Assembly: GCF_021026095.1 (NCBI RefSeq)
Contig: NZ_JAJNCU010000004.1
Coordinates: forward strand, 182,015 to 246,014
Length of the DNA stretch: 64,000 nt
Reading direction: 5' to 3'
From: Salinicoccus halitifaciens
Lineage (GTDB): Bacteria > Bacillota > Bacilli > Staphylococcales > Salinicoccaceae
In this document: positions 27,239 to 34,820 of the stretch, piece by piece
Position numbering within the stretch: position 1 is the first letter of the stretch
Layout of the letters: each line of letters opens with the position of its first letter
Translations under genes and position numbers: made by a program
The notes under the pieces: generated by a model
Databases searched by the model: none
Told to the model about the DNA's origin: nothing
What the model saw: only the letters and a program-made list of their open reading frames with translations

Positions 27239-27323
27239 CAAGGTCCCAGCACGCTTCTCCTATCCACCTGCATTACAATAAAATGAGACCGAAACTTGAT
27301 GTCCCGGTCTCATTTTATTCGTA

Positions 27324-28184
27324 TCACCAGCCGCGGTCCTGCATCCTGTCGGCTTCGGCGAGTGTACGCACATCGATGCCGGACATCGGACTGCCCAGTT
27401 CTTTTGCCAGCTCACCGATCAGCTTATAATCCTGATAGTTCTCGGTCGCCTGTACGATCGCCCTTGCGAACTTTTCAGGCTGTTCGGATTTGAATATGCC
27501 GGATCCGACAAATACGCCGTCAGCGCCGAGTTCCATCATCAACGCCGCATCCTGGGGTGTTGCGACGCCGCCTGCTGCATAGTTGACTACAGGCAGTTCG
27601 CCCTCTTCCCTGATCTGTTTGAGCACGTCATACGGTGCACCCAGGTCTTTTGCGAATGTCATCAGCTCGTCATCATTTAAAACAGTGATCATTTTAACCT
27701 GCTGGTTCACCTTCCTGATATGACGCACCGCTTCAACGATGTTGCCCGTTCCCGGCTCACCTTTCGTGCGCAGCATTTCAGCGCCTTCACCGATACGGCG
27801 GGCCGCTTCACCGAGATCCCGGCAACCGCAGACGAACGGCACTTTATAATCGGATTTCAACAGGTGGTATTCTTCATCCGCAGGGGTCAGCACTTCTGAT
27901 TCATCGATGTAATCGACGCCCATCGCTTCCAGTACGCGTGCTTCGGAAATGTGGCCGATGCGGCACTTCGCCATCACCGGAATCGATACGGCGTTCACCA
28001 CTTCTTCTATGATGCGCGGATCTGCAGCACGCGCGACGCCGCCTGCAGCGCGTATATCAGACGGCACACGCTCCAGTGCCATTACAGCCACCGCACCTGC
28101 AGCCTCTGCGATTTTTGCCTGTTCAGCATTCACTACATCCATGATGACACCTTTATACGGCATCGTCAGCTTATCTTGAGTCAT
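27324..28184 (-). CDS. pdxS: Pyridoxal 5'-phosphate synthase subunit PdxS, short N-terminus
   Basis: Makes PLP from ribose 5-phosphate, glyceraldehyde 3-phosphate and ammonia. 286 residues; the barrel is intact, with the catalytic lysine in [13 protein letters not shown] (K73, equal to B. subtilis K81), the [16 protein letters not shown] phosphate site and the C-terminal MQDRGW. The N-terminus ([18 protein letters not shown]) is about 8-9 residues shorter than usual and lacks the ERVKRGMAEMQ helix that contacts PdxT. An in-frame TGA two codons upstream excludes extension. No pdxT is present nearby. Divergent from pdxR. Confidence 0.95.
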   Translation of the reverse strand: MTQDKLTMPYKGVIMDVVNAEQAKIAEAAGAVAVMALERVPSDIRAAGGVARAADPRIIEEVVNAVSIPVMAKCRIGHISEARVLEAMGVDYIDESEVLTPADEEYHLLKSDYKVPFVCGCRDLGEAARRIGEGAEMLRTKGEPGTGNIVEAVRHIRKVNQQVKMITVLNDDELMTFAKDLGAPYDVLKQIREEGELPVVNYAAGGVATPQDAALMMELGADGVFVGSGIFKSEQPEKFARAIVQATENYQDYKLIGELAKELGSPMSGIDVRTLAEADRMQDRGW

Positions 28185-28237
28185 TGTTCATCCCACTTCC
28201 TTATATTTTGTTCTTATGATATATTCTAGTGTATTAA

Positions 28238-28258
28238 CTGACTCTTAAAAAGTGTCAG
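28238..28258. promoter_or_regulatory. Inverted repeat in the pdxS-pdxR divergent region (candidate PdxR operator)
   Basis: CTGACTCTTAAAAAGTGTCAG, an imperfect 21-bp palindrome (8 of 10 pairs). A further GGTCAG lies at 28276-28281, giving direct half-sites as reported for MocR/PdxR regulators. No clear -35/-10 pair could be fixed for either gene. Confidence 0.5.
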
Positions 28259-28285
28259 AATGATTAATTATATAGGGGTCAGATA

Positions 28286-29620
28286 ATGTATATAAAATTG
28301 GATGCAAAAAGTGAAACGAGTTTATATGAACAGGTCTATCAAGAGATGAAAAGGCGGATTTTAAGCGGCGAGCTCAAAAGCCGGGATAAACTCCCGAGCA
28401 AACGACAGCTTGAAATGGACTTGAATATCAGCATGACCACAGTTGAACGTGCCTATGCACAGCTCCTTGATGAAGATCTCATATACAGCGTGGAAAAGAG
28501 CGGGTTCTTCGTATCTGAAATCGATCTGCTGAAAACCGCACCGAAAGAGACACCCGTCATCACCAGGCCGGAGCCCGTCAATTACAACCTCAGCCTCGGC
28601 GCAATCGACACCACCATCGTCCAAAAAGGCATCATCAAGCAGATTTCAAGGGAGGTGTTCGGGGAGGAGGATCTGCTCAACCCCGGGGAGGACAGCGGCG
28701 AGCATGCCCTCAGAAAAGCGATTTTCGACTATCTTCATTTCAACCGCGGCGTCTCCTGCTCGATCGATCAGATCTTCATCGGCCCCTCGACGGAATACCT
28801 GCTGCAGCAGGCTTTATTTTTAATGGATTATCCGAAAATGACGATTGAAGATCCCGGCTATCCCATAGTTAAAAAAGTCCTTTCCCATTTGAAGTTGTCG
28901 TGTGATATCGCGGAAGTCGAAGAAGACGGGATCAATATCGAAGATGTCAAAAAACATGAAAACCCAGTGGTGCACATCACGCCTTCCCATCAGTTCCCGA
29001 GCGGTGCCGTACTCTCCATGAAGAAGCGTGTGAAACTTTTGAACTATGCTTTTCTGGACGGCAAATACATCATTGAAGACGATTATGACAGTGAATTCAG
29101 ATATACGGGCAGGCCCCTGCCGTCACTCCAGGGGCTTGACCGGAACGAGCGCACCATATATATGAGCACGTTCTCCAAATCGCTCTATCCGTCGCTCAGG
29201 CTGTCGGTGATGGTGCTTCCGAAACCGCTGGCAGAAAAGTATTATGCTGAAAAATTATCCTGCAATGTATCCAGGCAGATGCAGCATATCGTGGCGAGGT
29301 ATATTTCGGAAGGTTATTTGAACAGGCATATCAACAGGGTGCGCAAAATATACTCAAGGAAGATGAAGGAGATCACGGACTGGCTTGGGGAACATTTCCC
29401 CCAGGTGAGAGTCAGCGGCGAGCATACCGGCATGCACTTCGTTTTGAAGTGTCCGGGCAGGGACATCGGCCCGGATATTGAAGCCTACGGCCTGATCAGT
29501 AAAAACAATTATTCGGTGAGCGATCATTTCAATGATGCGGTAATCATCGGCATCGGTGAAGCGAAGACGGAGGAAATCATCGGCACTCTCAGCCATTTTC
29601 TTGGCGATGTATATAAATAA
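28286..29620 (+). CDS. pdxR: MocR/PdxR-type transcriptional regulator
   Basis: 444 residues: a GntR winged helix (about 1-75, LPSKRQLEMDLNISMTTVERAYAQL) and a class I aminotransferase-like domain (about 110-440) with the PLP-lysine motif STFSKSLYPSLRLSVM. PdxR proteins sense PLP through this lysine and activate pdxST when PLP is low. Divergent from pdxS with a 101-bp shared control region, the typical layout. Start follows ATAGGGGTC. Confidence 0.9.
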   Translation: MYIKLDAKSETSLYEQVYQEMKRRILSGELKSRDKLPSKRQLEMDLNISMTTVERAYAQLLDEDLIYSVEKSGFFVSEIDLLKTAPKETPVITRPEPVNYNLSLGAIDTTIVQKGIIKQISREVFGEEDLLNPGEDSGEHALRKAIFDYLHFNRGVSCSIDQIFIGPSTEYLLQQALFLMDYPKMTIEDPGYPIVKKVLSHLKLSCDIAEVEEDGINIEDVKKHENPVVHITPSHQFPSGAVLSMKKRVKLLNYAFLDGKYIIEDDYDSEFRYTGRPLPSLQGLDRNERTIYMSTFSKSLYPSLRLSVMVLPKPLAEKYYAEKLSCNVSRQMQHIVARYISEGYLNRHINRVRKIYSRKMKEITDWLGEHFPQVRVSGEHTGMHFVLKCPGRDIGPDIEAYGLISKNNYSVSDHFNDAVIIGIGEAKTEEIIGTLSHFLGDVYK

Positions 29621-29652
29621 AGCTTTCCGGAAGAATTTCCGGAAAGCTTTAT
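29616..29652. terminator. Bidirectional terminator between pdxR and the CitMHS transporter
   Basis: ATAAAGCTTTCCGGAA and TTCCGGAAAGCTTTAT form a perfect 16-bp stem, A/T-flanked on both sides, serving the two convergent genes. Confidence 0.85.
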
Positions 29653-29656
29653 TGAT

Positions 29657-30973
29657 TTAATACAGACCCAGGAGGAACCCGACAAAGAGGATCACCAGAC
29701 TGAAACCCCAGATCCAGAAAAATGCATACTTGATGTATCTGCCCATTTCGATTCCTGCGAGCCCGACCGCAAGCCAAAGCGCAGGGGAAAAAGGACTGAC
29801 GAACGTGCCGATGATGTTGCCGATCAAGAGGGAATATGCGATTTCAACACTTTCCACACCAAGCGGGCTGACGATGCCTTCAACGATCGGCAGCAGAGCA
29901 AAGTAATAGGCATCCGTATTCAGCACCATATCAAGCGGTACACCAAATGCCCCCACTACATAATGAAGATAAGGGACAATGAACGCCGGGAGTACGCTGA
30001 CCATGTCTTCAGCCAGGGACTCAAGCATGCCGCTGTTGTCCATGATGCCGAGGAACGTACCTGCTGCAAGGATGATGCTCCCCATCATGAGCGCGTTCGG
30101 TGCATGGCTCGCCAGACGGTCTTTTTGGACTTCCGCATCCGGGTAGTTCACCAGCATGCCGATACATAAAGCGATCATGAAGATCAGTCCCGCCGGAAGG
30201 ATGTTCGTCACCAAAGAGATGATGACAACCACAACAAGAAGGAGATTGAACCAGAGCAATTTAGGACGTTCAAGATCCTTGCCCTCGGACTCAGAGCCTG
30301 TGTTGACGCTGCTTTCAAACATTCCGGCATTATCCGGGTTGATGAGCTGCCCTTCTTTTTCTATCCTTTTCTTTTCCATCCAGCCGAGGAATGCAGCAAA
30401 CAAAATCAATAAGATGATTGCAATGATCTGCAGAGGGATCAGAGGCGGCCACAGTTCTGCAGCATCCACACCGAGCACGGCTGCAGTACGTCCAAGCGGC
30501 CCGGCCCACGGTACCATATTGATGATGCTCGCACTCAGGCCAATCAGCAGGACGAGCAGATAAGGACTCATATTGAGCTTCTTGTAGAGCGGCAGCAGCG
30601 CCGGTATCGTGATCAGGAATGTCGAGGCGCCCGCCCCGTCCAGATGGGCGAGTCCGCCGATGATTACGGTGACCATCGCCACGAGGATGACATTCCCCCG
30701 TGAGATTTTCACCATATTATGTATTAATGGGTTGAACATGCCTGAATCCTGCATGATTCCGAAGAATAAAATCGCAAAGATGAACATGATGACCACCGGC
30801 AGGACGGAGGCGATGCCTTCGCTGAAAAAGTCGCTGATTTCTTCAAAGCCGAAACCTGCAATCAGGGCTCCCACCACCGGGACGAGCGTGAGGGCGATGA
30901 CAGGATGCACCCTCTGGGTGATCAATAATGCAACAATCGTTGCGATGATTATAAAAGCGATGATGCTGAGCAT
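29657..30973 (-). CDS. CitMHS-family citrate-metal/proton symporter
   Basis: 438-residue transporter with about 11-12 membrane segments. GGLAHLDGAGASTFLITIPALLPLY near residue 110 is the CitMHS hallmark, and a hydrophilic central loop with charged residues (EKKRIEKEGQ) splits two halves. Members take up citrate complexed with Mg or Ca; metal choice cannot be read from sequence. The start follows AAAGGGG by 8 nt. The upstream region carries the inverted repeat at 31024-31039. Confidence 0.88.
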   Translation of the reverse strand: MLSIIAFIIIATIVALLITQRVHPVIALTLVPVVGALIAGFGFEEISDFFSEGIASVLPVVIMFIFAILFFGIMQDSGMFNPLIHNMVKISRGNVILVAMVTVIIGGLAHLDGAGASTFLITIPALLPLYKKLNMSPYLLVLLIGLSASIINMVPWAGPLGRTAAVLGVDAAELWPPLIPLQIIAIILLILFAAFLGWMEKKRIEKEGQLINPDNAGMFESSVNTGSESEGKDLERPKLLWFNLLLVVVVIISLVTNILPAGLIFMIALCIGMLVNYPDAEVQKDRLASHAPNALMMGSIILAAGTFLGIMDNSGMLESLAEDMVSVLPAFIVPYLHYVVGAFGVPLDMVLNTDAYYFALLPIVEGIVSPLGVESVEIAYSLLIGNIIGTFVSPFSPALWLAVGLAGIEMGRYIKYAFFWIWGFSLVILFVGFLLGLY

Positions 30974-31023
30974 AAATGAAACCCCTTTCCAAAATCTCAG
31001 CCCGCAAAGGCCAATAAAACTAT

Positions 31024-31039
31024 TTTGACAGAGGTCAAA
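31024..31039. promoter_or_regulatory. Inverted repeat upstream of the CitMHS gene
   Basis: TTTGAC-AGAG-GTCAAA, perfect 6-bp arms with a 4-bp spacer, 51 nt before the transporter start. A TTGACC lies a further 6 bp upstream on the minus strand. It could be an operator; the regulator is unknown. Confidence 0.45.
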
Positions 31040-31105
31040 TTACCGGTCAAGTGCAAATTTTGAGAAAACTGTAATCGGTAACATATATTTCAAAAAAAAG
31101 ACAAA

Positions 31106-31137
31106 ATTAAAAACGCACGGATATTTCCATGCGTTTT
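31106..31137 (-). terminator. Terminator of the tRNA array
   Basis: AAAACGCATGGA pairs with TCCGTGCGTTTT on the minus strand (31137-31110), followed by TTTTTAATTTT. Confidence 0.88.
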
Positions 31138-31140
31138 GAG

Positions 31141-31214
<74 letters not shown>

Positions 31215-31240
31215 TTCTTATGTATGTAAATTAAAAAAAG

Positions 31241-31313
31241 TGGAGACTAGCGGGATCGAACCGCTGACCTCCTGCGTGCAAGGCAGGCGCTCTCCCAGCT
31301 GAGCTAAGCCCCC
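31241..31313 (-). tRNA. tRNA-Ala (TGC)
   Basis: 73 nt; acceptor GGGGGCT with AGTCTCC (two G-U pairs), anticodon loop CTTGCAC, T-loop GGTTCGATCCC. No encoded CCA. Confidence 0.96.
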
Positions 31314-31342
31314 GTATAACAAATATATTATGATAAAAATGA

Positions 31343-31424
31343 TGCGGGTAAGAGGACTTGAACCTCCACGTCCGAAGACACTAGATCCTGATTCTAGCGC
31401 GTCTGCCAATTCCGCCATACCCGC
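31343..31424 (-). tRNA. tRNA-Leu (CAG)
   Basis: 82 nt with a short variable arm, class II; acceptor GCGGGTA/TACCCGC, anticodon stem CTAGA/TCTAG around loop ATCAGGA. No encoded CCA. Confidence 0.95.
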
Positions 31425-31434
31425 GTTGTAAAAG

Positions 31435-31508
31435 TCGGGAAGACAGGATTCGAACCTGCGACCCCTTGGTCCCAAACCAAGTGCTCTACCAAGCTGAGCT
31501 ACTTCCCG
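31435..31508 (-). tRNA. tRNA-Pro (TGG)
   Basis: 74 nt; acceptor CGGGAAG/CTTCCCG, anticodon loop TTTGGGA, T-loop GGTTCGAATCC. No encoded CCA. Confidence 0.96.
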
Positions 31509-31564
31509 TAAAGTTGTTTTAACTGCCTTCAAAAAAATAAAACGGCATAACCGCTTAATGAAAA

Positions 31565-31639
31565 TGGAGCGGAAGACGGGATTCGAACCCGCGACCCCCA
31601 CCTTGGCAAGGTGGTGTTCTACCACTGAACTACTTCCGC
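31565..31639 (-). tRNA. tRNA-Gly (GCC)
   Basis: 75 nt including an encoded CCA; acceptor GCGGAAG/CTTCCGC, anticodon loop TTGCCAA, T-loop GGTTCGAATCC. Confidence 0.96.
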
Positions 31640-31663
31640 AATATGTAAATTGAATTTTAGAAA

Positions 31664-31739
31664 TGGTGGAGAATGACGGGCTCGAACCGCCGACCCTCTG
31701 CTTGTAAGGCAGATGCTCTCCCAGCTGAGCTAATTCTCC
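31664..31739 (-). tRNA. tRNA-Val (TAC)
   Basis: 76 nt including an encoded CCA; acceptor GGAGAAT/ATTCTCC, anticodon loop CTTACAA, T-loop GGTTCGAGCCC. First tRNA after the promoter. Confidence 0.96.
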
Positions 31740-31765
31740 GTTCACCGGATGATGAATACTAATAC

Positions 31766-31795
31766 ATCATAATATATCATCCATTACAATGTCAA
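31766..31795 (-). promoter_or_regulatory. Promoter of the tRNA array
   Basis: TTGACA (31795-31790), 18-bp spacer, TATGAT (31771-31766) on the minus strand, 26 bp before tRNA-Val. Shows the array is a separate transcription unit, not the tail of an rRNA operon. Confidence 0.82.
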
Positions 31796-31820
31796 CACTA
31801 TCTTAACATTTTAATGTGTA

Positions 31821-31872
31821 AAAAGGGAAAGCAGGTGGAAAGGCTCAATTAAATTGAGTTTTCCCCCTGCTT
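31821..31872 (-). terminator. Terminator of the small peptide gene
   Basis: Long interrupted stem on the minus strand: AAGCAGG / CCTGCTT, then GGAAA / TTTCC and CTCAATT / AATTGAG, followed by TCCCTTTTT. It isolates the peptide gene from the tRNA promoter. Confidence 0.7.
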
Positions 31873-31938
31873 TTGGGAGCTAATGTATTTATACAAAAAT
31901 GTATAACAAGGTCAAAAGTGCTTCTGAAGATTCATGTC

Positions 31939-32043
31939 TTACATTAAATAAAGGATAGGATCAACCGGCAGACTCTTTGTTCCAACAATTGTGAGTATCC
32001 CCGTCAACGCAATAACAGTAACTAAACGTCTTGCTTTTTTCAT
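31939..32043 (-). CDS. Short signal-type peptide, candidate pheromone precursor of the Rgg-like regulator
   Basis: 34 codons. The N-terminus MKKARRLVTVIALTG is basic then hydrophobic like an export signal; the C-terminus is TKSLPVDPILYLM. The start has a strong Shine-Dalgarno (GGTGGGGGAG, 5 nt upstream), the gene has a -10 box (TATAAT, 32080-32075) and its own terminator, so it is a complete unit. It is divergent from an Rgg-like gene, the layout of rgg/shp and plcR/papR peptide-signalling pairs. Alternatives are a small membrane toxin or a chance ORF. The active peptide, if any, would come from the C-terminal 7-10 residues. Confidence 0.62.
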   Translation of the reverse strand: MKKARRLVTVIALTGILTIVGTKSLPVDPILYLM

Positions 32044-32074
32044 AATATCTCCCCCACCTTTTCTTGATGACTTT

Positions 32075-32123
32075 ATTATACTACGAATATTCTGACTCCA
32101 TTAACTATTTTCATATATGAAAA
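32075..32123 (-). promoter_or_regulatory. Peptide gene promoter with upstream palindrome (candidate Rgg box)
   Basis: TATAAT (32080-32075) with no recognisable -35 (TAATGG at the right place), so an activator is expected. Just upstream is the perfect 16-bp palindrome TTTTCATATATGAAAA (32108-32123), centred near -47 relative to the predicted start, as in Rgg-activated promoters. The palindrome also lies 80 bp before the regulator gene. Confidence 0.55.
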
Positions 32124-32203
32124 CAAAAAGATTATAGTTTTCTTTTTACTTCTCCATGACCATGTAGTATCTTTAATGAAAGCTAACATCAGAGGTGAGG
32201 AAA

Positions 32204-33076
32204 ATGTCAAATCAATCCATAGGTATGCTGCTCAGGGACTTCCGGCAGTCAAGGAACCTGACGATGAAGGAAGTCTGTGATACCGATTTGTCAATCGCCC
32301 AGTTGTCCAAATTCGAGCGCGGTGTCAGTGAACTGACCATCAATAAGCTGCTTGTGATTCTGGACCGGCTCAATATTACCATTGAAGAATTCTTCCATGC
32401 TGAAAAAGAGTTTGAACTGAGTGAATTCGAACAACTTATAAATGATATGAAAGAACACTACATACAACGTGACGTCGAAAAGATCATTGAACTCAGGGAT
32501 GCGCAGCTGAAGAAGTACGAAGAACGGGACATCAAATTCTTCGAGCTCAATGCGATCATGCTCTCAGCACTGATCAAGGACCTCGATGAAGAGCGGTACG
32601 AGAAAAATGAACGGGAAGCCAAATTGATCGATCATCTGATGGAAGTGGATCTTTGGTGCAATTATGAAATCGTCCTGTTCGCCAATTCACTCCCCCTCTT
32701 CACCATCGAATCACTCGTCATGCTGACCAACGAGATGATCAACAACACACAGTATTACCGGGTGATCGGCAAACACCGGACGATGACCATCCAGACATTG
32801 ACGAACGTCATACTGGTCCTTCTGGAAAAAGGGGAAACCGTGCACAGCAAAAAATTCCATGATATTCTGGAAGAACTGCTGGAGACGGACCAATATCTGC
32901 TGTATGAGAAAAATGTCTCTAAATATCTAAGCGGATTCTACCACTACGTGACAGGTGACGAGGACCGTGGCATACAGTTAATGGAAGAATCCATCCATAC
33001 GTTTGATATACTGGACCGGAAGCAGCTCGCCGACAATTTCAGGATGCACCTCGACAATATTCAAATGCAAAAATGA
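32204..33076 (+). CDS. Rgg/PlcR-type (RRNPP) transcriptional regulator
   Basis: 290 residues. An N-terminal XRE helix-turn-helix (about 1-62, GMLLRDFRQSRNLTMKEVCD and LSIAQLSKFERGVSELTINK) closely resembles Rgg/MutR proteins. The rest is all helical, fits TPR-like repeats of the peptide-binding domain and contains LLVILDRLNITIEEFF at the junction. Such proteins bind imported peptides and switch nearby promoters. The ATG at 32204 follows GAGGTGAGG; an in-frame GTG lies three codons before. A divergent peptide gene and a palindrome lie upstream. The C-terminal domain is assigned from pattern only. Confidence 0.82.
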   Translation: MSNQSIGMLLRDFRQSRNLTMKEVCDTDLSIAQLSKFERGVSELTINKLLVILDRLNITIEEFFHAEKEFELSEFEQLINDMKEHYIQRDVEKIIELRDAQLKKYEERDIKFFELNAIMLSALIKDLDEERYEKNEREAKLIDHLMEVDLWCNYEIVLFANSLPLFTIESLVMLTNEMINNTQYYRVIGKHRTMTIQTLTNVILVLLEKGETVHSKKFHDILEELLETDQYLLYEKNVSKYLSGFYHYVTGDEDRGIQLMEESIHTFDILDRKQLADNFRMHLDNIQMQK

Positions 33077-33108
33077 GCGGAGAAGTTCTCCGCTCATTTT
33101 CATTTTAA
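33072..33108. terminator. Bidirectional terminator between the Rgg-like gene and the cupin gene
   Basis: AATGAGCGGAGA (33072-33083) pairs with TCTCCGCTCATT (33087-33098); T-rich on both sides. Confidence 0.85.
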
Positions 33109-33476
33109 ATATCTTTATCTTCCACCGGGCCCATCCAGTCCACTTCACCGGCAGTCAATGCCAGATGCACGAGTTCGCTGTCCTTCTTCGCACCGTGCCA
33201 ATGGACGACGTCCTTATCGATATTGAGGACATCACCCGCTTTGATCGTCTGCGGCTCTTTGCCTTCTTCCTGGTACCAGCCTTCACCATGGGTGACGAGG
33301 AGCACCTGGCCCACCTCATGCGAATGCCACTTCGTCCTGCCGCCGGGCTTGAATGTCACATTCGCAATCGGCGTGTTCAACGGGGCATCATCTTTGAAGA
33401 TTACATTGAAATAAACTTCCCCCGTAAAATGGTCCGTCCTCTGTTCACCTTCCGGAAAGATTTTTTCTGAAGCCAT
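33105..33476 (-). CDS. Cupin-domain protein
   Basis: 123-residue single-domain cupin. Motif 1 is PGGRTKWHSHEVGQVLLVTHGEG (two His and a Glu/Gln-type ligand position) and motif 2 is AGDVLNIDKDVVHWHGA (His ligands), giving a metal-binding barrel. Relatives include quercetinase-like and (R)-mandelonitrile lyase-like proteins often next to oxidoreductases; substrate unknown. Convergent with the Rgg-like gene, upstream of nothing obvious. Confidence 0.82.
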   Translation of the reverse strand: MASEKIFPEGEQRTDHFTGEVYFNVIFKDDAPLNTPIANVTFKPGGRTKWHSHEVGQVLLVTHGEGWYQEEGKEPQTIKAGDVLNIDKDVVHWHGAKKDSELVHLALTAGEVDWMGPVEDKDI

Positions 33477-33548
33477 CCCACTTCTCCCCCTTCATTCATT
33501 ACTGCCTTAAAAATACCATATTGAGTGGAGCCGGTGAAATGAACAACA

Positions 33549-34820
33549 TCATTCCCTGATCTGGCCGGAACCTTCGACGATATATTTATAGCTCGTCAGC
33601 GCTTCTAGACCCATCGGCCCCCTTGCATGCAGTTTCTGTGTACTGATGCCGATCTCACCGCCGAAGCCGAACATCTCGCCGTCCGAGAAGCGTGTGGATG
33701 CATTGACATAAACCGCCGCCGAATCCACTTCATTCAGGAAATCCTGTATGGCCTGATAATCCGTCGCAACGATCGCGTCGGAGTGGCCCGTTGAATACTC
33801 ATCAATGTGCGCAATCGCTTCATCGTAACCGCCCACGACCTTCACTGCGATATCGTATCCGAGGTATTCATCCGTATAATCGGACTCTCCTGCACTGACT
33901 GCACTTTCGACGATCTCACATACCTTTTCATCGCCGTGTATAGTGACGCCCGCTTCTTCCAGCGCCTTGGCGAACACCGGCAGCATATCCTCCGCCACAC
34001 TCTCGTCCACAAGCAGCGTCTCCAGTGCGTTGCATACGGAAACCCTGTGGGTTTTGGCATTGACGATCAGCGAAGAGGCCATTTCCACATCCGCTGAAGC
34101 ATGCACATACATATGGCAGTTGCCTGTGCCCGTCTCGATCACCGGCACAGTCGCCTGTTTCAGCACCGCCTGGATCAGGCCCGCGCCGCCCCTCGGTATG
34201 AGGCAGTCGACACCTTCATTGAACTGCATGAACTGTGTGGCGAGTTCCCTGGACGGATCTTTGATCAGCTGGATGCTCTCCTTCGGCACATTCGTCCCGG
34301 CGAGCCCTTCCTGGAGCACTTCAACGAGCGCCGTATTGCTGTTCAGCGCCTCTTTTCCGCCCCTTAAAATGACGGCATTTCCGGCCTTCAGGCATAACCC
34401 TGAAGCATCAGCCGTCACATTCGGGCGCGATTCGTAAATGATGCCGATGACGCCGAGCGGCACCCTTTTCTTGCTGATTTTAAGGCCTGCCTCGTTGACC
34501 CACTGGGCATCACTCTTCGACGTCGGATCTTCAAGCCCGGCCATCTTTTTAAGTCCGGTCTGCATGCCGGCAAGCCTGTCCGGGTTCAGCGTCAGCCTCT
34601 CGATCAATGCATCCGTCAATCCGTTTTCTTTACCGTTCTTAATATCTTCTGCGTTCGCTTTCAAAATCTTTTCATGGTTTTTTTCAATTGCTTCGCTCAT
34701 CGCCAGGAGCGCTGCGTTTTTATCCCCTGCCGGAAGGCCTCTTAAGACCTTTGCCGCTTTTTTGGCGTTCTTCCCGAGTCCGTACAGTACATTTTCTTCC
34801 GTCATCATTGTTTTCATCAT
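33549..34820 (-). CDS. proA: Gamma-glutamyl phosphate reductase
   Basis: Second step of proline synthesis, reducing glutamyl-5-phosphate with NADPH. About 418-423 residues depending on which of several ATGs is used (34820 overlaps the proB stop as ATGA; ATGs at 34808 and 34805 are also possible). The ALDH-type active site is HRVSVCNALE with the catalytic cysteine; VIYESRPNVT and EIGISTQKLHARGPMGLEALTS are ProA signatures. Coupled to proB. Proline is a common compatible solute in halotolerant cocci. Confidence 0.96.
   Translation of the reverse strand: MMKTMMTEENVLYGLGKNAKKAAKVLRGLPAGDKNAALLAMSEAIEKNHEKILKANAEDIKNGKENGLTDALIERLTLNPDRLAGMQTGLKKMAGLEDPTSKSDAQWVNEAGLKISKKRVPLGVIGIIYESRPNVTADASGLCLKAGNAVILRGGKEALNSNTALVEVLQEGLAGTNVPKESIQLIKDPSRELATQFMQFNEGVDCLIPRGGAGLIQAVLKQATVPVIETGTGNCHMYVHASADVEMASSLIVNAKTHRVSVCNALETLLVDESVAEDMLPVFAKALEEAGVTIHGDEKVCEIVESAVSAGESDYTDEYLGYDIAVKVVGGYDEAIAHIDEYSTGHSDAIVATDYQAIQDFLNEVDSAAVYVNASTRFSDGEMFGFGGEIGISTQKLHARGPMGLEALTSYKYIVEGSGQIRE

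Noticed and set aside
28184-28230. A frameshift hiding the missing PdxS N-terminal helix
   Set aside because: No frame upstream encodes the expected helix residues and an in-frame TGA lies two codons before the ATG.
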